Below, piece by piece: positions 47,650-59,921 of a stretch of DNA of 64,000 nt. The DNA is from Piper betle (taxonomy: Eukaryota > Streptophyta > Magnoliopsida > Piperales > Piperaceae), in assembly GCA_033002965.1 (NCBI GenBank), contig JAURVB010013555.1, positions 35,103 to 99,102 of the forward strand, in the 5' to 3' direction. The notes below the pieces were generated by a model. That model ran no database searches. It was not told where the DNA came from and was given only the letters and a program-made list of their open reading frames with translations. The stretch's first letter is position 1. Each line of letters begins with the position of its first letter. A program made the position numbers and the translations under genes.

Positions 47650-49130
47650 TCCAAGAGAAGAAACAAGTAAAGCAAGGAAATAAAATTGCTGGAGAAGAGA
47701 AAGGGAAATAAAGTGTCAATGAGCAAAATGGAAAAGAAAAGGTGAAGGTTGTGACTTTGAAGTAGGATACATGGAAGCAACTGCCTAGAAAGTTAACCAA
47801 GGCCACACCAAGCAATACCATAATTGATTAACCGTAAGAACATGTAGGATTAGAAGATGAATTGGCCCAAGGTGAGGCAATAACAAAAACAGTGGAGATA
47901 GAGTCAAAAGAAAAATCCACCAAGAAACACAAGACAAAAAGCAAGTTACCAAAGAGAGGGAAATTAAGGACAAAGGTGTTGCTGAGTCAAGGACACAAAG
48001 ACCCACCACAAGGAGTATTGCATCTAGCCAAAGAATTTTATGCCAACCTAGAAGAGAGGATAGATGAAAAATTCTTTGTAAAAGGAAAGTGGGTTGACAT
48101 ATCAAGTTTGGCGATCAACAACCTAATTGGGTCACCGAAGCAGGAAGAGGATGACATCTCAGTACTAAGGGAGGAAGGATTGGACACAAATGAGCTGGTA
48201 AAGAAATTGTAACAGTCTGACAATGAAGTAATTTGGGCAACTAAATAGAATAACCAAAACTTAAACTTCAATGCTGGGCCACTCCAACTAAAGTGGACAC
48301 CTTTATTCAAGCTAATCTGCAATAGGTTGATCCCACCACGCATACCTCCCACATCACTTTAGACAGGGCCATTTTGATGTATGTTATGATTAAGAAAATC
48401 AAAGTAGATGCTAAATGAATCTTCTTCAATAATATGATTGATTCTATAAAAGCATCAAAGGTCCTTTGGTTCACAGCGATGATCACTCCAATTGTGCATC
48501 AATGCCGGTGTTGAGGTCGAAAAGAATGAAGAGAAAGTAAAAGAAGGGTTAATTATATCTATAAAAACATCAACAGAAGCACCACAAAATGGAGGACAAA
48601 GGATTGGGGTCAAAATTTTCGACAAGCTCTAGGAAATTAAGATCATGCAGAAGAAGCTATTGATCTTCATGGATTATTAGCACGAGTAGTAAACATTCAT
48701 GTAAAGAAAATGCGATGATAACAAAATTAATAATTATTGTGCTCGTCATTTTAAGACGTCTATGTTTGTTGTTACCTTGGGGTTTGCAGCAAGGAAAAGA
48801 ATGAAGAAAAGAGTGATGCCAGGGCACGAGAAGCAACACAAAAGAAACAAATCAAGAGTGCTTAGAATTCAATTGCAATGAACACCACTAGAACTTGAGG
48901 GAACTAAAGAAGAACCAGAGGAGGAAATTTCCACGCACTTGGGTGGAGCAGACCCACTAACTAGCCACTTATCCATGTCCAATGCCACCTTGGAAGTGGG
49001 CGATTAGAAACAAAATGAACACTTCACTCTTCCCTCTTCTCTTTCTTTCTCAAATTATTGTTTTAACCAATATTTTGTCTAACTATGAGGGCATAGTCAA
49101 ATTTAACTTTGGGGGGAGCTAAATGATTTG
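47650..49130 (+). pseudogene. Athila downstream ORF (plant transposon protein-like)
   Basis: An open stretch at 47862-48212 gives a Lys-rich N-terminal part, then LAKEFYANLEERIDEKFFVK and GKWVDISSLAINNLIGSP. The EFYANL ... V(R/K)GKWV ... INN(L/F)xGxP pattern is that of the 'putative plant transposon protein' domain encoded downstream of pol in Athila-type elements. Stops follow after 48212, with remnants to about 49000. Near 49112 the strand has CTTTGGGGGGAG, a purine-rich box typical after this ORF. Confidence 0.65.
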
Positions 49131-49796
49131 AACTTAACGATTTGTAGAACTGCTAGCCATTTTAGCAATGTGTGGTAAAATGATAGGTCATTTTGGTAGA
49201 ATGCATTAGCAAATAATCTGTTCTAATTTATGGTCATAGCATGATGCAATTTAGGACTTAGTCTCCCGCATTTAGATTTTATGAGTCATGTTTTCTATGC
49301 ATCTGCATTATCTAACAACCTTGTGCCCTAACAAGTTGGATTAAGTTGAGAAGTTTTGTGAGCATAGGAGAAAAGTATATTAGAATTTCAATTAACGATT
49401 CTTGAGGCAAAGGAAATTTTTGGATAGTTAGGAAAAGATTTAGGTGAGATTTGATCACAAGGGTCAAAATAGCCACCCCTAATAAATCTTAGATTTAGCC
49501 ATTGTTTGCCTATGTTGACATCTAGTTTGCATCCCTGAATGTTTTGTAGCCCAAGCATGTTTTATGAGAATATTCACGAGTTTCATTTACCTTTACCAAG
49601 CATAACTAATATTGAAATTATCTTATATGGTCAAGTACTCATACGGTAGGAAGGACTACGTTCGAATGTTTGGATTAGAGGGAGGAATTTATATAAAAAA
49701 GATAAAAGAATTGAAAAAGAAGGGAACATGTAACCTTGATCCTGGTTGTTTTTATCTCCATTTAAATATGTTATTGTTTTTATCTTTTTTTTAGTG

Positions 49797-49839
<43 letters not shown>

Positions 49840-50322
49840 TTTTGAGAAGGAGCATTAAAGGAGGAAGAAAATGAAAAACCAATATAGTCACTATCCTAAT
49901 GAGCATAATGATAAGATAAAAACAAACTCCACTGTTATTCTTGTTTTCTTAAATCCAAATTTTTGAGCTCTAGCCCTTGGCCCATTAAATCAAATCCTTT
50001 TGTTCCTGGCTGTCAAAAAATTCTGTTTTATGGAGGAGCCACCTACCTTTTGAACTTGTGATGATCTAATTTACCTAAGCCATATAGAGCTCCCAATTTA
50101 TTTTTACTTGATTGAGTATCTTGGGAAGGATAATCATTTGTGTGAAAAAATTGCTCATGATTTTTGCTTGTGTGTGGAAAAGTTCTCCGCTAACTGTGTT
50201 TACCAGAAAATTGAAATTACAACAGTTAATTCATTTTTCTAGGGACTACCAAAGTTTAAATTTAGGTGTTTGATAAATTATAGCTTGACTCAGCCTTTCT
50301 ATATTTTCACGCACCATTTTCC
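49131..50322 (+). other. Athila non-coding tail with AT microsatellite
   Basis: No coding sequence. (TA)n at 49801-49838. The AAATTTAGGTGTTTGATAAA-type sequence near 50250-50275 is common just before Athila 3' LTRs. A clear polypurine tract at the LTR edge is not visible. Confidence 0.5.
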
Positions 50323-53300
50323 TGCCCTAGCACTTCTTTCCCAAATGATTTCATTAGAAAAATAAGAATTTTCCAAAAAATACAAAATATAGGAATTATT
50401 GACAACTTTGGATTTTATTCTAAGCAAAAAGCTATCTTTCGAAAGGATTTGGCAAAACCTCCAGCACACTTGCAATTGGAAGTCAGGCAGCCCCCATCAA
50501 AGCATGGACTACTTTTAGACATATCCTAGTATGAACATTTCTACACACGATCAGTATGTATATCCATGCAACTCTTTGCACATCTTTGCAACACCCTGCA
50601 TATGCCTTTGACAAGGAAGACAAGCCTATAATTTTGCAAACTTTGTCTCTGCTGCCAACCACTGAACAGACCCACCTTATTAACCAACCCACAACTATGA
50701 TGTCCCATGATTCGAATTTGGGTTTTATAGTCTGAATCGATCTGTTTGAATGTTATTTTCAGTTTAGTCCATTTCAAAACACGCATAAAGAGCCCAGGCC
50801 GGTCTTGTCTTATGAACCATGAGAGTTATGTGTGCCCAAGTATATGGTTATAACGTCAGTAAGATAGCAAAATGAGTTATCAAAATATATGAGAGTACGC
50901 CAAATTTTTCTTCATTTATTTTAATTAGATCTGAGAATTATTTTTAAGCACAATAACGCATTAGGATGCGTTATGGAGAGTTTTGGTGGGTTATTAGTTA
51001 TAGAGCATATCATTGTAATATTGTGTGTATTATGTTTTATGGGATTTCCCTATTTTCTTGATTTTTTAGAATTATTACTAGTTAGTAATATTTTTCTAAA
51101 GTCGGATTTGAGTCAAGTTTTAATTATGAGATGACCATTTATTGTTTTACTATTCATTTTTCTCACCAACCATTCATTTTTTTCCCCGACCACACGTTTT
51201 CTCCCCCTCTCTCATATCTATTTATTCCACACTCCAGCACTGTCACCATCCAACTGCCACCATCCTCCTCACCCAACTTCCTTCTCCTTTCTATTCCTTC
51301 CCTTCTTCCCCACGATCCTCACTCAAGCCGGCCACAACCTTGTCACCAACGCCGCATCACTAACGATTAGGTATAGAAATTTATCTGATTTTCTTTTATT
51401 GTTTTATGATTTTAGTGTGATTGTAAATAGGTGTTGATTTAAAATTAAAATGCATCTCAACGGGTGATAATAATGAATTAGAGTTTGAATTTAAATACAT
51501 GTGATAGATGTTGTGTTGTATGGATTGATGAGGAGTGTAGTATTCATGCATTATACTAGGCGTTGGTATTTAGTTTTGATGTGTAGGTACGAAGTAGGAG
51601 CTTGCCATCTAAGCGTGAGGACATGCTCGGAGCTTCTACCAGGTTCGTTAGGACTCGTTTCCTATTTTATGCTCTATTTTATTGTGTATTATTTTAATAT
51701 TTGTAGGACAAGTTAAGTGGCATTTTATCGGATCCTACTTAACCCTGGCTATTTAATCAACCAGTTCTCTAGATTAGTAACCCTCAAGGATGAGATCCCT
51801 CGAGTATGTTTCTGAAAACAATATCCACCATAAGTTGCCTTTGGGCTTATTATATAAATCCCTTCCCAGACCTATATATAGTTTTATCGAGTTTTTAGTA
51901 AGACGAGAGTTGGGAAAATCAACTCATACATACCATGAGCAAGAGCACACACCAGTCAAAGTAGGCTCTGGATTAGTGAACAGGTTACTCCAATCTCGAG
52001 GGATCCTAACAACTCCCGTTTTGAGTTCTTCACACCCAAAGAAATGTGGAGGTTTATGGGTACTGTTTAGTAGAGCACATATCTGGACTTATGGTTCAAA
52101 GTGTACTAATGGCAACTATCTGAGAGTATTCAGTCTTCGTGCTCAAGGCCAGAAGAATTATAGAGTTAAGGATAGGGCTTGGGATATACTAGTAGTCCCG
52201 AGGGACCAGAAAATGAAATGAGAAAATCAGCAGCAACAGAATAGTTAGTTCAAGACGCTACTGGGTCTACAACCCAGTGGCTCCTCAATAGGTTCCCTTC
52301 AAAGAGTTCACGAGAAGTATATAAATGTTTTCTTTCATATAAGAGTTTGCTCTTATAGCAAGTTTGATATTAATTATATTTTTGAACTAGTAACACTCAT
52401 TATTATTGTGTTTTTATAATATATGTATGTGATGATCATGAGTAGGATGAGCCAGCTTAGACGGACGAGCAGTAATGTCACACATTCACACATGCCGATC
52501 AAATGTTTGTTTTGACTGTTTTAATTGTGTTCTTATGTTATTATGAACAATGAAATACTTATGATGAAAATTGTGGTAAATAGAAATGGATAGTAATATT
52601 ATGATTTCAAATAGATATTAGTGTGCAAGTAGAATGATAAGAGTGAAATGTGAATATAAATACAGGTGGGTCAAGACCCAAATGTCGAGAATGTTTTGAT
52701 GTGATCGAATTAAATGTTTATGTAAAAAATATGATGCAACGAACATATATTGATGTATATAATTTTATTGATTTTCATCACGATTATTTTGGTATGCAAA
52801 TTGGTTGTCATGTCATTCATGTAGTAGCATGTTAGGTTTTTTTTTATACATTCATCTATGCATAGTGATTGACATCTTCCATCTTGAGACGCCGAGAGTA
52901 GATCCACATGGGTTAGGTTCAAGTTAGCCGACCTAACCAGAACGAGTGACATTCTGATTCCGTTCCCAAGCGTGAACTGGATTTGGGTGTTACATATGAG
53001 TTGTCAGATAGACATCTTGATGAATAAGAAAGAAACACACTCACCTAGTGCAAATGATTAATGGGAAACTTCTTTTGCGCATTAGCTGAGAAGGAAGCTG
53101 CAAGGAAGTTACTACGATTGAGCTCTTCATGACACTTCAATGGGGCAATTGGAATTTTAGAGAACAATTTTACCAACTCCACAAGTCATTAAGGAGATAG
53201 AGGGGAACATGGAAAAAGATTGGATCACAGCATATAAAGAGTGATGATTGGGTCGATGAGCACCATGCAAATCTAGGATAGGCAGTTAGAAGGAAATTGC

Positions 53301-53866
53301 AAACAGACCTCCTCCCTCAACTGATTATACATAACTGCATTCACTCAAGGCTAAGGAGGATGATCTTCTACCTTATCTCTAAGAACCCATTCTTCTTCTA
53401 TTTTTAATTCTGGAGTGCCTCATGCTGCCAACCTAATTGGAGAATTGAAGATTGTAAAGAAGAAACTGTGGAAAGCCAAGTTATAAGGAAGAAAATACTG
53501 TTAAAGAGAAGTTCATGCTAGGGCCTCAACGGTACAAATTTGCATGAATGCTTCTCTTCTCTTTCTACTGTACTATTTTCTTTGCTGGATTGACGATGTA
53601 GTACAACTCTGTCATGGGGTAAATTGTAATGATTTGGGATGCTTGATGGAACTTAGTTAATATGTCATATATCTTGCTATATTTATCTTGTTATGCGGGT
53701 AGAGAATTGAATATTTCATATTGTTATTAATGCTTTAAGAGAGTAGTTAACTAATGCACAAATAAGATATTCGATCGAGCGCTAGAAATAAACAAGTCAA
53801 TTATATCTTTGAACGAAGTAGTTTACAATTTTAATTGTAGAAATACATTAAAGTCAAAAATATCTA
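50323..53866 (+). repeat. Athila 3' LTR, split by a solo LTR and truncated
   Basis: 50323-50700 and 52995-53866 align in order with 25918-26290 and 26290-27156 of the 5' LTR. The last ~500 bp of the LTR are absent; similarity stops after GTCAAAAATATC near 53865, so no target duplication can be found for the whole element. Confidence 0.82.
50701..52994 (+). mobile_element. Family A solo LTR (short subfamily) in Athila 3' LTR
   Basis: Starts TGTCCCATGATTCG and ends TTGGGTGTTACA. TATGA lies on both sides (50696-50700 and 52995-52999), a perfect 5-bp duplication. 2294 bp, lacking the long GC-rich segment; a pyrimidine-rich stretch (51180-51350) takes its place. Keeps the conserved block (51545-51660), the TATA-like box (51847) and the TATAAGAG-TTTG-CTCTTATA hairpin (52338-52357). 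The 143-codon frame at 51790 crosses known LTR motifs and is not a gene. Confidence 0.9.
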
Positions 53867-53897
53867 GATCATATTGATGGTGGCAATGACCCAACAA

Positions 53898-54605
53898 CAC
53901 TATTGCAAAAATCGGCCGATTTAAATCAGATTGAGGCAATCCGTGTCAAAAAAATATGTAAATCGGGCTGGTGGGGAAGGGGGTGGCGGGGCGGGGTGGG
54001 GCGGATTGGGCGGGGACAGCGGCGTGGGGGGGGTACGGATTGTGATGGGGGCGGCGGGGAGGTGAGCGGGAGGTGGCAGGGTGGCGGGCGAGGGGGGGGC
54101 TGGGGGATGGAGCAGGGCTAGCGATGGGAGGCAGGGCGACATGGATTGGGTAGGAGCGACAGTGCCGATGGCAGTCGGTAGAAGTGAAGGATAGGTGGAG
54201 CCTTGGGGAGAGAGAATGGGGGAAAATAGCAGGCAACATTCTGGTGATTAAAAGTATACTCGATTCCTATTCGAGTAAAAAATGGTAACTAACTCTAAAT
54301 AATTTTAAAAAAATCCATAAAAATATTATAAAATATTATGAAATATAATACATATTGTAATATAAAAATAACACTAGAATGACATATTTTATAACTAATA
54401 ACCCAATATAATACATATCGTAATATAAAAATAACACTATAATAACATGTTTTATAAATAATAACCCACCTATTTTGGCTAAGTTAAAATTTTCGTATAA
54501 AATTGATTTGGACCGATTCAACTAAACAAATTCCTGACTGATTTAAATCGATTTGATCCAATTCAGTGACTCGGTGGAGACCGGATTCTGATTTTTACAA
54601 CTATG
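53898..54605. mobile_element. hAT-like MITE (MITE 2)
   Basis: Ends CACTATTGCAAAAATCGG and CTGATTTTTACAACTATG are imperfect inverted repeats resembling those of MITE 1. The flanks CCCAACAA (53890-53897) and CCCGACAA (54606-54613) match at 7 of 8 positions, as for a hAT 8-bp duplication. Near the left lies a G-rich, C-poor segment (53970-54130). On the minus strand around 54290-54240 it carries the same CTCGA(A/G) direct-repeat module as MITE 1 and the family A LTR. No transposase. Confidence 0.75.
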
Positions 54606-54995
54606 CCCGACAACTCTCGTCCTGCTCGTGGTGGTGTTGTCCCTGTTGGAGTGGGACCCTTGACGCCAATCAACTACGTAGTAATTCTCTCAAAGCTCAT
54701 GGAGTTCACTAATCGAGCTCCATGGCAACACTGACATGATCACAGCGGTGGAGGCCGTGGTGCAGGGTATCGCATAGGACATTGCGCCAAGCAGCGCCGA
54801 GGACACGGGCAGCATGGAGCTGGAGGATTATGTCGTGAGCGGGAAGGCTAGGATTTTGCTATTCGCTATCGACCGAAGATCTCGTGAAGGAGCTGAAGGA
54901 GAGCAAGTGGTTCGGCTGCCTCGGACAGCGACATGATGCGCCAACCAATGCCGAAGACAACCCTCTTGCCGCCCCCGTTCCCCAGTAATTATCTA
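54606..54995 (+). pseudogene. Gene-like exon remnant, function unknown
   Basis: A GC-richer island with codon-like composition but at least two frame changes and stops. Pieces include GVVPVGVGPLTPINYVVILS, then ITAVEAVVQGIA, SSAEDTGSMELEDYVVSGKA with ARILLFAIDRRSRE, and LVKELKESKWFGCLGQRHDA with a final PVPQ stop at about 54990. I do not recognise the family. It could be an exon of a captured or relict host gene. MITE 2 inserted at its left edge. Confidence 0.35.
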
Positions 54996-55711
54996 GTATG
55001 GCCGGTACTCTTTTTCCACTTCTCTTTCCCATTTTTACCTCCCCAAAGTTATTGTTAAGGCAACTACGTTGCTTGTTATCTTCCCGTTCCCCACTTCCCT
55101 CTTTTCCACTCCATTTTACCAGATTCCCTAATTATTTCATTGAATTTTGCTTGTGGTAACTTTGAATGCATTTCTATTTCTTCTTTTTTATTTTTACATA
55201 TAATTTAATGTTTGTATAGAGTAGAAGCATGTTTTTAGGCTTTAGCCATTAATGTCTTGTTTGAATTTGTTGTATTTGAGTAAAAAAATCGTCTTTACTC
55301 TTGTTTGTAATATTGTTCCAGTAAGCTGTAAAAAAAAGAAATATAGTTTGTGCATAATCACATGCACGTTTCACTTCTTTGATATGAAGAAAACTCATTT
55401 TACTTGTTTAATTTGGCAATATTACTGCAAGATGGAACTTGGAAGTCATCTATAGTGATATTGAATGTTCTTTGTTTGCTAACTGAAAGAGGGAAAATGA
55501 GTTTGATTCTAGTTCTGATAGATAGAATGTCTACTTCTGGCATTGTGGGTTTTGATAAAATTTCCCAGTTTTTGTGTTTAAATAAATTTGTATACTGATT
55601 AAGAATGTGTTACTATTATAATACATTACTTCCATCAGCAGATAATAACTACTGTTAGTGGATAGGACTGAACTGCTGAACATAGATAGAAACTAATTCA
55701 TGTAACCTCTA

Positions 55712-55972
55712 TTGATTAATAAGCAGGCTAGGATATTCCATTTCAATTCTGAGGTGCTACTATATTTATCTATGGCTGCAGCTCTTTTCTGGGCTATAAA
55801 ATGGTTCAAGAAATTTGGCTGGCTCATCTTCTTCGATTTAAATTTGCCACTGCCAGTTTGGAAATCTTGGGACAAGACCAGGGAAGTTATCAAGAAAGCA
55901 TGGGAGGAAGACAACATCAATGAGGTGACAAAACAAGAGTTAGAATTCCTCTTAGATAAGGATAATTACTAA
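55712..55972 (+). CDS. Possible terminal exon or small protein, unrecognised
   Basis: 86 codons, preceded by TTGATTAATAAGCAG, a plausible splice acceptor (AG at about 55725), so the real coding part may start with ARIFHFNSEVLLYLSMAAAL. A hydrophobic/aromatic segment (SMAAALFWAIKWFKKFGWLI) is followed by LNLPLPVWKSWDKTREVIKK and an acidic, helical C-terminus (AWEEDNINEVTKQELEFLLD) before TAA. The balanced composition differs from the surrounding repeat DNA. 54996-55711 would be an AT-rich intron if joined to the island at 54.6-55.0 kb. I do not know the family; a relict host gene is the simplest reading. Confidence 0.4.
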   Translation: MINKQARIFHFNSEVLLYLSMAAALFWAIKWFKKFGWLIFFDLNLPLPVWKSWDKTREVIKKAWEEDNINEVTKQELEFLLDKDNY

Positions 55973-55975
55973 CGA

Positions 55976-57053
55976 AAACATTGGGAAGTTCTTGTTATGT
56001 GATTTATTATTTATTTTTTTATGATACATTGTGCTTAACAAAACATCGGCTAGTTCTTTGGTTTTTTTTACGGGACTATGCGTAATACATTAATGTAATT
56101 CTATTTAACAATTCTATAATTGCCAATAAAACTTGCTAGAAATTGTATAAATAAAACTATAACTTTTAATCGAAAATGTACCTTGTACCATGGTAATTCT
56201 AAGTTGAAGAAAGAGTCTTTTCTCTTTCTTTCTGTCTCACTTTAAGGTATCTTTCTCTTTGATGAAAGTCATTCTATTATGGCGCTATGTCTTTTATAAG
56301 AGAAATGAGACTTTACGTAGCCCAGATTAACTTCATACAACTAACTACATTATGAGCCATAAATAATGTAATTCTTCGAAATCTACAGCTTTTAACTTCT
56401 ATGAACCCATACGAGGAGATTAATTTTTATTAATAAGAATAATTAATAATTTTAGAATCTCCTATTTGGTCAATGTAATGATTTGATGATTCAAATTACA
56501 TGGGTCATTTTAATGATTATTCCACGTTCTTCTACAAACATACACAGTTGTATCCAGAAGGGTTTAACAAATACGATATTGTTCCTCATCAGTTTTAGGA
56601 CTCTAGGGCCCAAGCACACCCAAAGTTTAACTTCCTGCAAATAATTAGTTAAATGAAAAGAGACAGCACAAACACATCACAAATAAACAAGTTGGGCATG
56701 ACTAACATAAAATGTAGTACATATGAAATTAAAGACGTAAGCCCACATAAATGGCCAAGTGGTTATTCTCAATTACATAGCATATTAATAATACATAGCT
56801 CATGCAACATAAACCACAACAAACATTGCCCCCACCACCTTGTGCCACTCGGATATGTATGCTTACACTAGCATGAGTCATTGGAAACTCACCTAATAAA
56901 ACTTGACAATGGAATAGTTGGCTAAATGACCAGGTATTAGTGGGATTCAATAAAATACTATTCATCCTTTCTTCTTGCAAAAATTTTGGCTAAACAACAC
57001 ACATAGAGCCAAGGAGATAGAGAGAGAGAGAGAGAGAGAAAAAAAACAAAGAG
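55976..57053. other. Unassigned DNA with (GA)n microsatellite
   Basis: AT-rich 3'-flank-like sequence to about 56560, then sequence without clear coding content. (GA)n at 57017-57040, just before the AAGAG target duplication of the next LTR. Nothing else recognised. Confidence 0.3.
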
Positions 57054-59916
57054 TGTAAAACCCGTGACTCGAGTCAGAGTTTTACGGGAGTGAACCAGTC
57101 GGTTCGAGTCGAGTCAGCTTCATGGACCGCGAGCTGAGTTGAGGCCAGCTGTGAGTTATGAGCGATGAGGGTCATGTATGCTCAAGTGTATGATGATAAT
57201 GCCTAAAAGATGATGAAAAATGGGTTATCAAGTATGTGGAGGTATGCAGTATTGATTGTTATTTTTATTTGATCGTGGAATATTTTTAGGGCCGAATGAC
57301 GAATTAGGACGCGATATAGGTGAGTTTGGGTGGGTTATTAGTTATAGAACATATCATTTGGATGTTGCCGTGTTCATTTGATTTTACGGGATTTTCCCCA
57401 ATTTTTTTGGATTTTTTAGGATTTATTAGGAGATAGTTATTATTATTGACTCGAGTCGGAGTCGAGTCAAGTTTAATTTACAAAACTGCCATCGCACGCC
57501 TTTTCTCCCTCCCGAGCGTTCTTTTTTTCCAAAACCCTATCCACCGCCGCCGCCCCTTGTGGTCGCCGCCGCCGCCGCTGCCGACGTCGTACGGCCACCG
57601 ATCAACGCCGCCCCGCCCCGCCGTGCTGTCGCCGTGCCGCCACGACCCACCCCGGCCGCCGTCTCGCCGCCACGACGCCGGAATCGGCCCACGAAGCCGC
57701 CTCGGCCGTCGCCACTCCGAGCCGGATTCCGCCGCCGTTCGGCCGCCGTCGCCGCCGCTGCGACCACCAGTACCACCCCCTTGACCTTGCCGACATTTCC
57801 CCCATCCTCCCGACCGCCGTCGAGGCCGGCCGGAGCCCCGATCGGAGCACACCGCCGCCGCCGCCCGTTTTCAACGCCGCCGCCGACGGCCATCGCCGCC
57901 TCGGTTGCTCTGTTTGACACCGCCATCGGACCAAGCTCGTCGAGCTGGTGCCGATAGACCCCCTGATTGCCCCGTCCCGAATCGTCGCCGGAAAACCGTC
58001 GGAATCCGCCGGAAAACCGCCGACACTCGCCGGAAAACCGCCGGAACCGCCGGAAAATTGGATTCGTGGGAAATTCGCCGGATCATCCGCCGAACGCACC
58101 CAGTCCAATCTGATCGGACTTCGGACGCCGCTAGGTGCCGAATTCGAGTTTCGAGCCGCGAAACGGAAAACCCTAGCCGTCGCCGATTTTCGACGACGCG
58201 AGGTATAATTTATTTTAACTTAATTAATTGAAAGTATCGATTATTAGAATTTGCATGCTATGATTGATGAATTTTGCATTGTAATTACTTATATAAATGT
58301 GGATTTGATTTAGAATAAAATATGAAATTTGTGGAATTGTGTGGTGTTAAAAATAGAAGTTATTAAACTAATTAGGGTTATTAGGTAATGATCATGATCT
58401 AATGCAAACTAGCCTAAGTAGACTTGCTAGAATTGATATAAGTTAATGTGTGTTGCTTGATGAGTGATTGTGTTGATTGTGCGTGCATGCTATAGGATGT
58501 GTGATTCATCATGCGGGCGTTAGTTTTTAGCTTGATTGTGTAGGTACGGTGTAGGAGCTCGCCGCCTAGGCGCGTGGACCCGTTTGGAGCTTCTACCAGG
58601 TCCGTTTAGGACTCGTTCTCTGTTTTACGCTACTCTATTGTATATTTGATTTATCATGTGCAGGACGAGTTAAGTGGCGTTTTATCGGATCCCACTTAAC
58701 TCGGGCCATTTAGCCAACAGTTTTATTTCGGATTAATAACCCTCGAGGATGAGATCCCTCGAGTTTGTTTTCGAACTTCAGATCCAGCTCACGATGCCTT
58801 CGGGCCTATTGTATAAATCCCAACCCAGGCCTATATATATATAGTTTTCGTGTTTTCGGTGAGAGATGGAATGAGGGTTACTTGCGGCCACGTCTTCAGA
58901 TAGGGCGTGTGCCCGGAAGAGCGGGCTCTGGAGCTGGGGAGAACCCACTTCGTTCCCGAAGGATCCGGACAACTCCACCTTTGAGTTCCTCAAACCCGGA
59001 GAAGTGTGGAGGTTTACGGGTACTGCAATGCAGCGCATGTCTAGACTTGTGGTTCAAAGGGTACTGAAGGCGACTGCCTGAGAGTGCTCGGCCTTTGTGC
59101 TCAAGGCCAGGAGTAATATGGAAGGTGCAGAGGGCGGTAAGGAATGAAATTTGATGCGAGAAGCGATAGAGAAATGGCCAAGGTATGAGAATGAGAAAGA
59201 AAGGGGGACGCTGTCGACTCGAGGGCGACGGCCCGACGGTGACGGCTCCCGTATGTGCCCTGATGAGAGTTCTTGAGGAAGTATATGGTTTTGATTCAAC
59301 AGGAGAGTTTGCTCTCCTGTGCCAGATTGATATTAGTTATTTTCCGGGCCGGTAACACTCGTTACTGACGGTTTTTCTATATATATGTAGGTGAGGAATG
59401 CGAGCGATGAAAGCTGTCGGGACTGCGGAGGAGCAGCACGGAACCGCGCACACATGTACCTGCCGCGTGTAACGTATAATGATGGTGTGTTTAATGCTGT
59501 GTGAATGATTATTACAATGTTTTTGTCTTGATGAATTACTTGTTATGAAACGAACTGATAAATATGAATGAGTAGGGAGCCTTGGAGTTCAGACTCGGCT
59601 CGGGTAAAAACGAATGAGATAATGATTTAATGTTACGGTAGATTGTTATGTGTTATTGTGTTTTCATAAAATAGTATATATTTTCTTTTGGTTTTTCATT
59701 TGTCGTTTTGTCTTATTTTGCTTGTACATCATAGCATGCATGTAGGACTCCGTTAGAACCCAATCGTTCCCATTCATGCATTTCATATTTGCATCTCCAT
59801 CTTGAGACGCCGAGAGTAGATCCTGGTCGGCTTAACCGAATCTAGTAGATTAGCGAACGGTTCGGTCGCCGGTGACATTTCCGGGTCGGTTCACGGGTGA
59901 GCCGAAACGGGGTGTT
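57054..59916 (+). mobile_element. Family A solo LTR, GC-rich subfamily
   Basis: Starts TGTAAAACCC with an AAAACCC...GAGTTTTAC hairpin containing the palindrome GACTCGAGTC, and ends GGGGTGTT. AAGAG is on both sides (57049-57053 and 59917-59921); the terminal ACA seems lost. The segment 57540-58200 is extremely CG-rich with CGCCG and CCGGAAAACCGCC repeats, and looks less CpG-depleted than other copies. It keeps the conserved block (58500-58620), the 12-bp stem (58665-58702) and the covarying hairpin CAGGAGAG-TTTG-CTCTCCTG (59300-59319). Long frames on both strands of the GC-rich part are composition artefacts. Confidence 0.87.
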
Positions 59917-59921
59917 AAGAG

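Larger units (their letters stand above)
25918..53866 (+). mobile_element. Athila-type Ty3/gypsy element, heavily interrupted
   Basis: Pieces in order: 5' LTR (25918-27661), Asp-type primer site (27670), gag with zinc knuckle (28.5 kb), protease (29.4 kb), RT (30.4-30.8 kb), pol C-terminus (37.8-38.1 kb), downstream ORF (47.7-49.1 kb), non-coding tail, and 3' LTR (50323-50700 plus 52995-53866, end missing). Insertions at 30838-37807, 38964-47649 and 50701-52994 add about 18 kb; the element alone is about 10 kb, a normal Athila size. All frames are broken. Collinearity across the gaps and LTR-LTR similarity support a single original insertion. Confidence 0.85.

Noticed and set aside
51790..52221. 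143-codon frame in a solo LTR
   Set aside because: It runs through the conserved hairpin and TATA-proximal LTR motifs and is broken in all other family A copies.
57478..58231. Long frames on both strands of the 57-kb LTR
   Set aside because: Several overlapping Arg/Pro/Gly-rich frames on both strands follow from few AT-rich stop codons in CG-rich DNA; no domain and no conservation.
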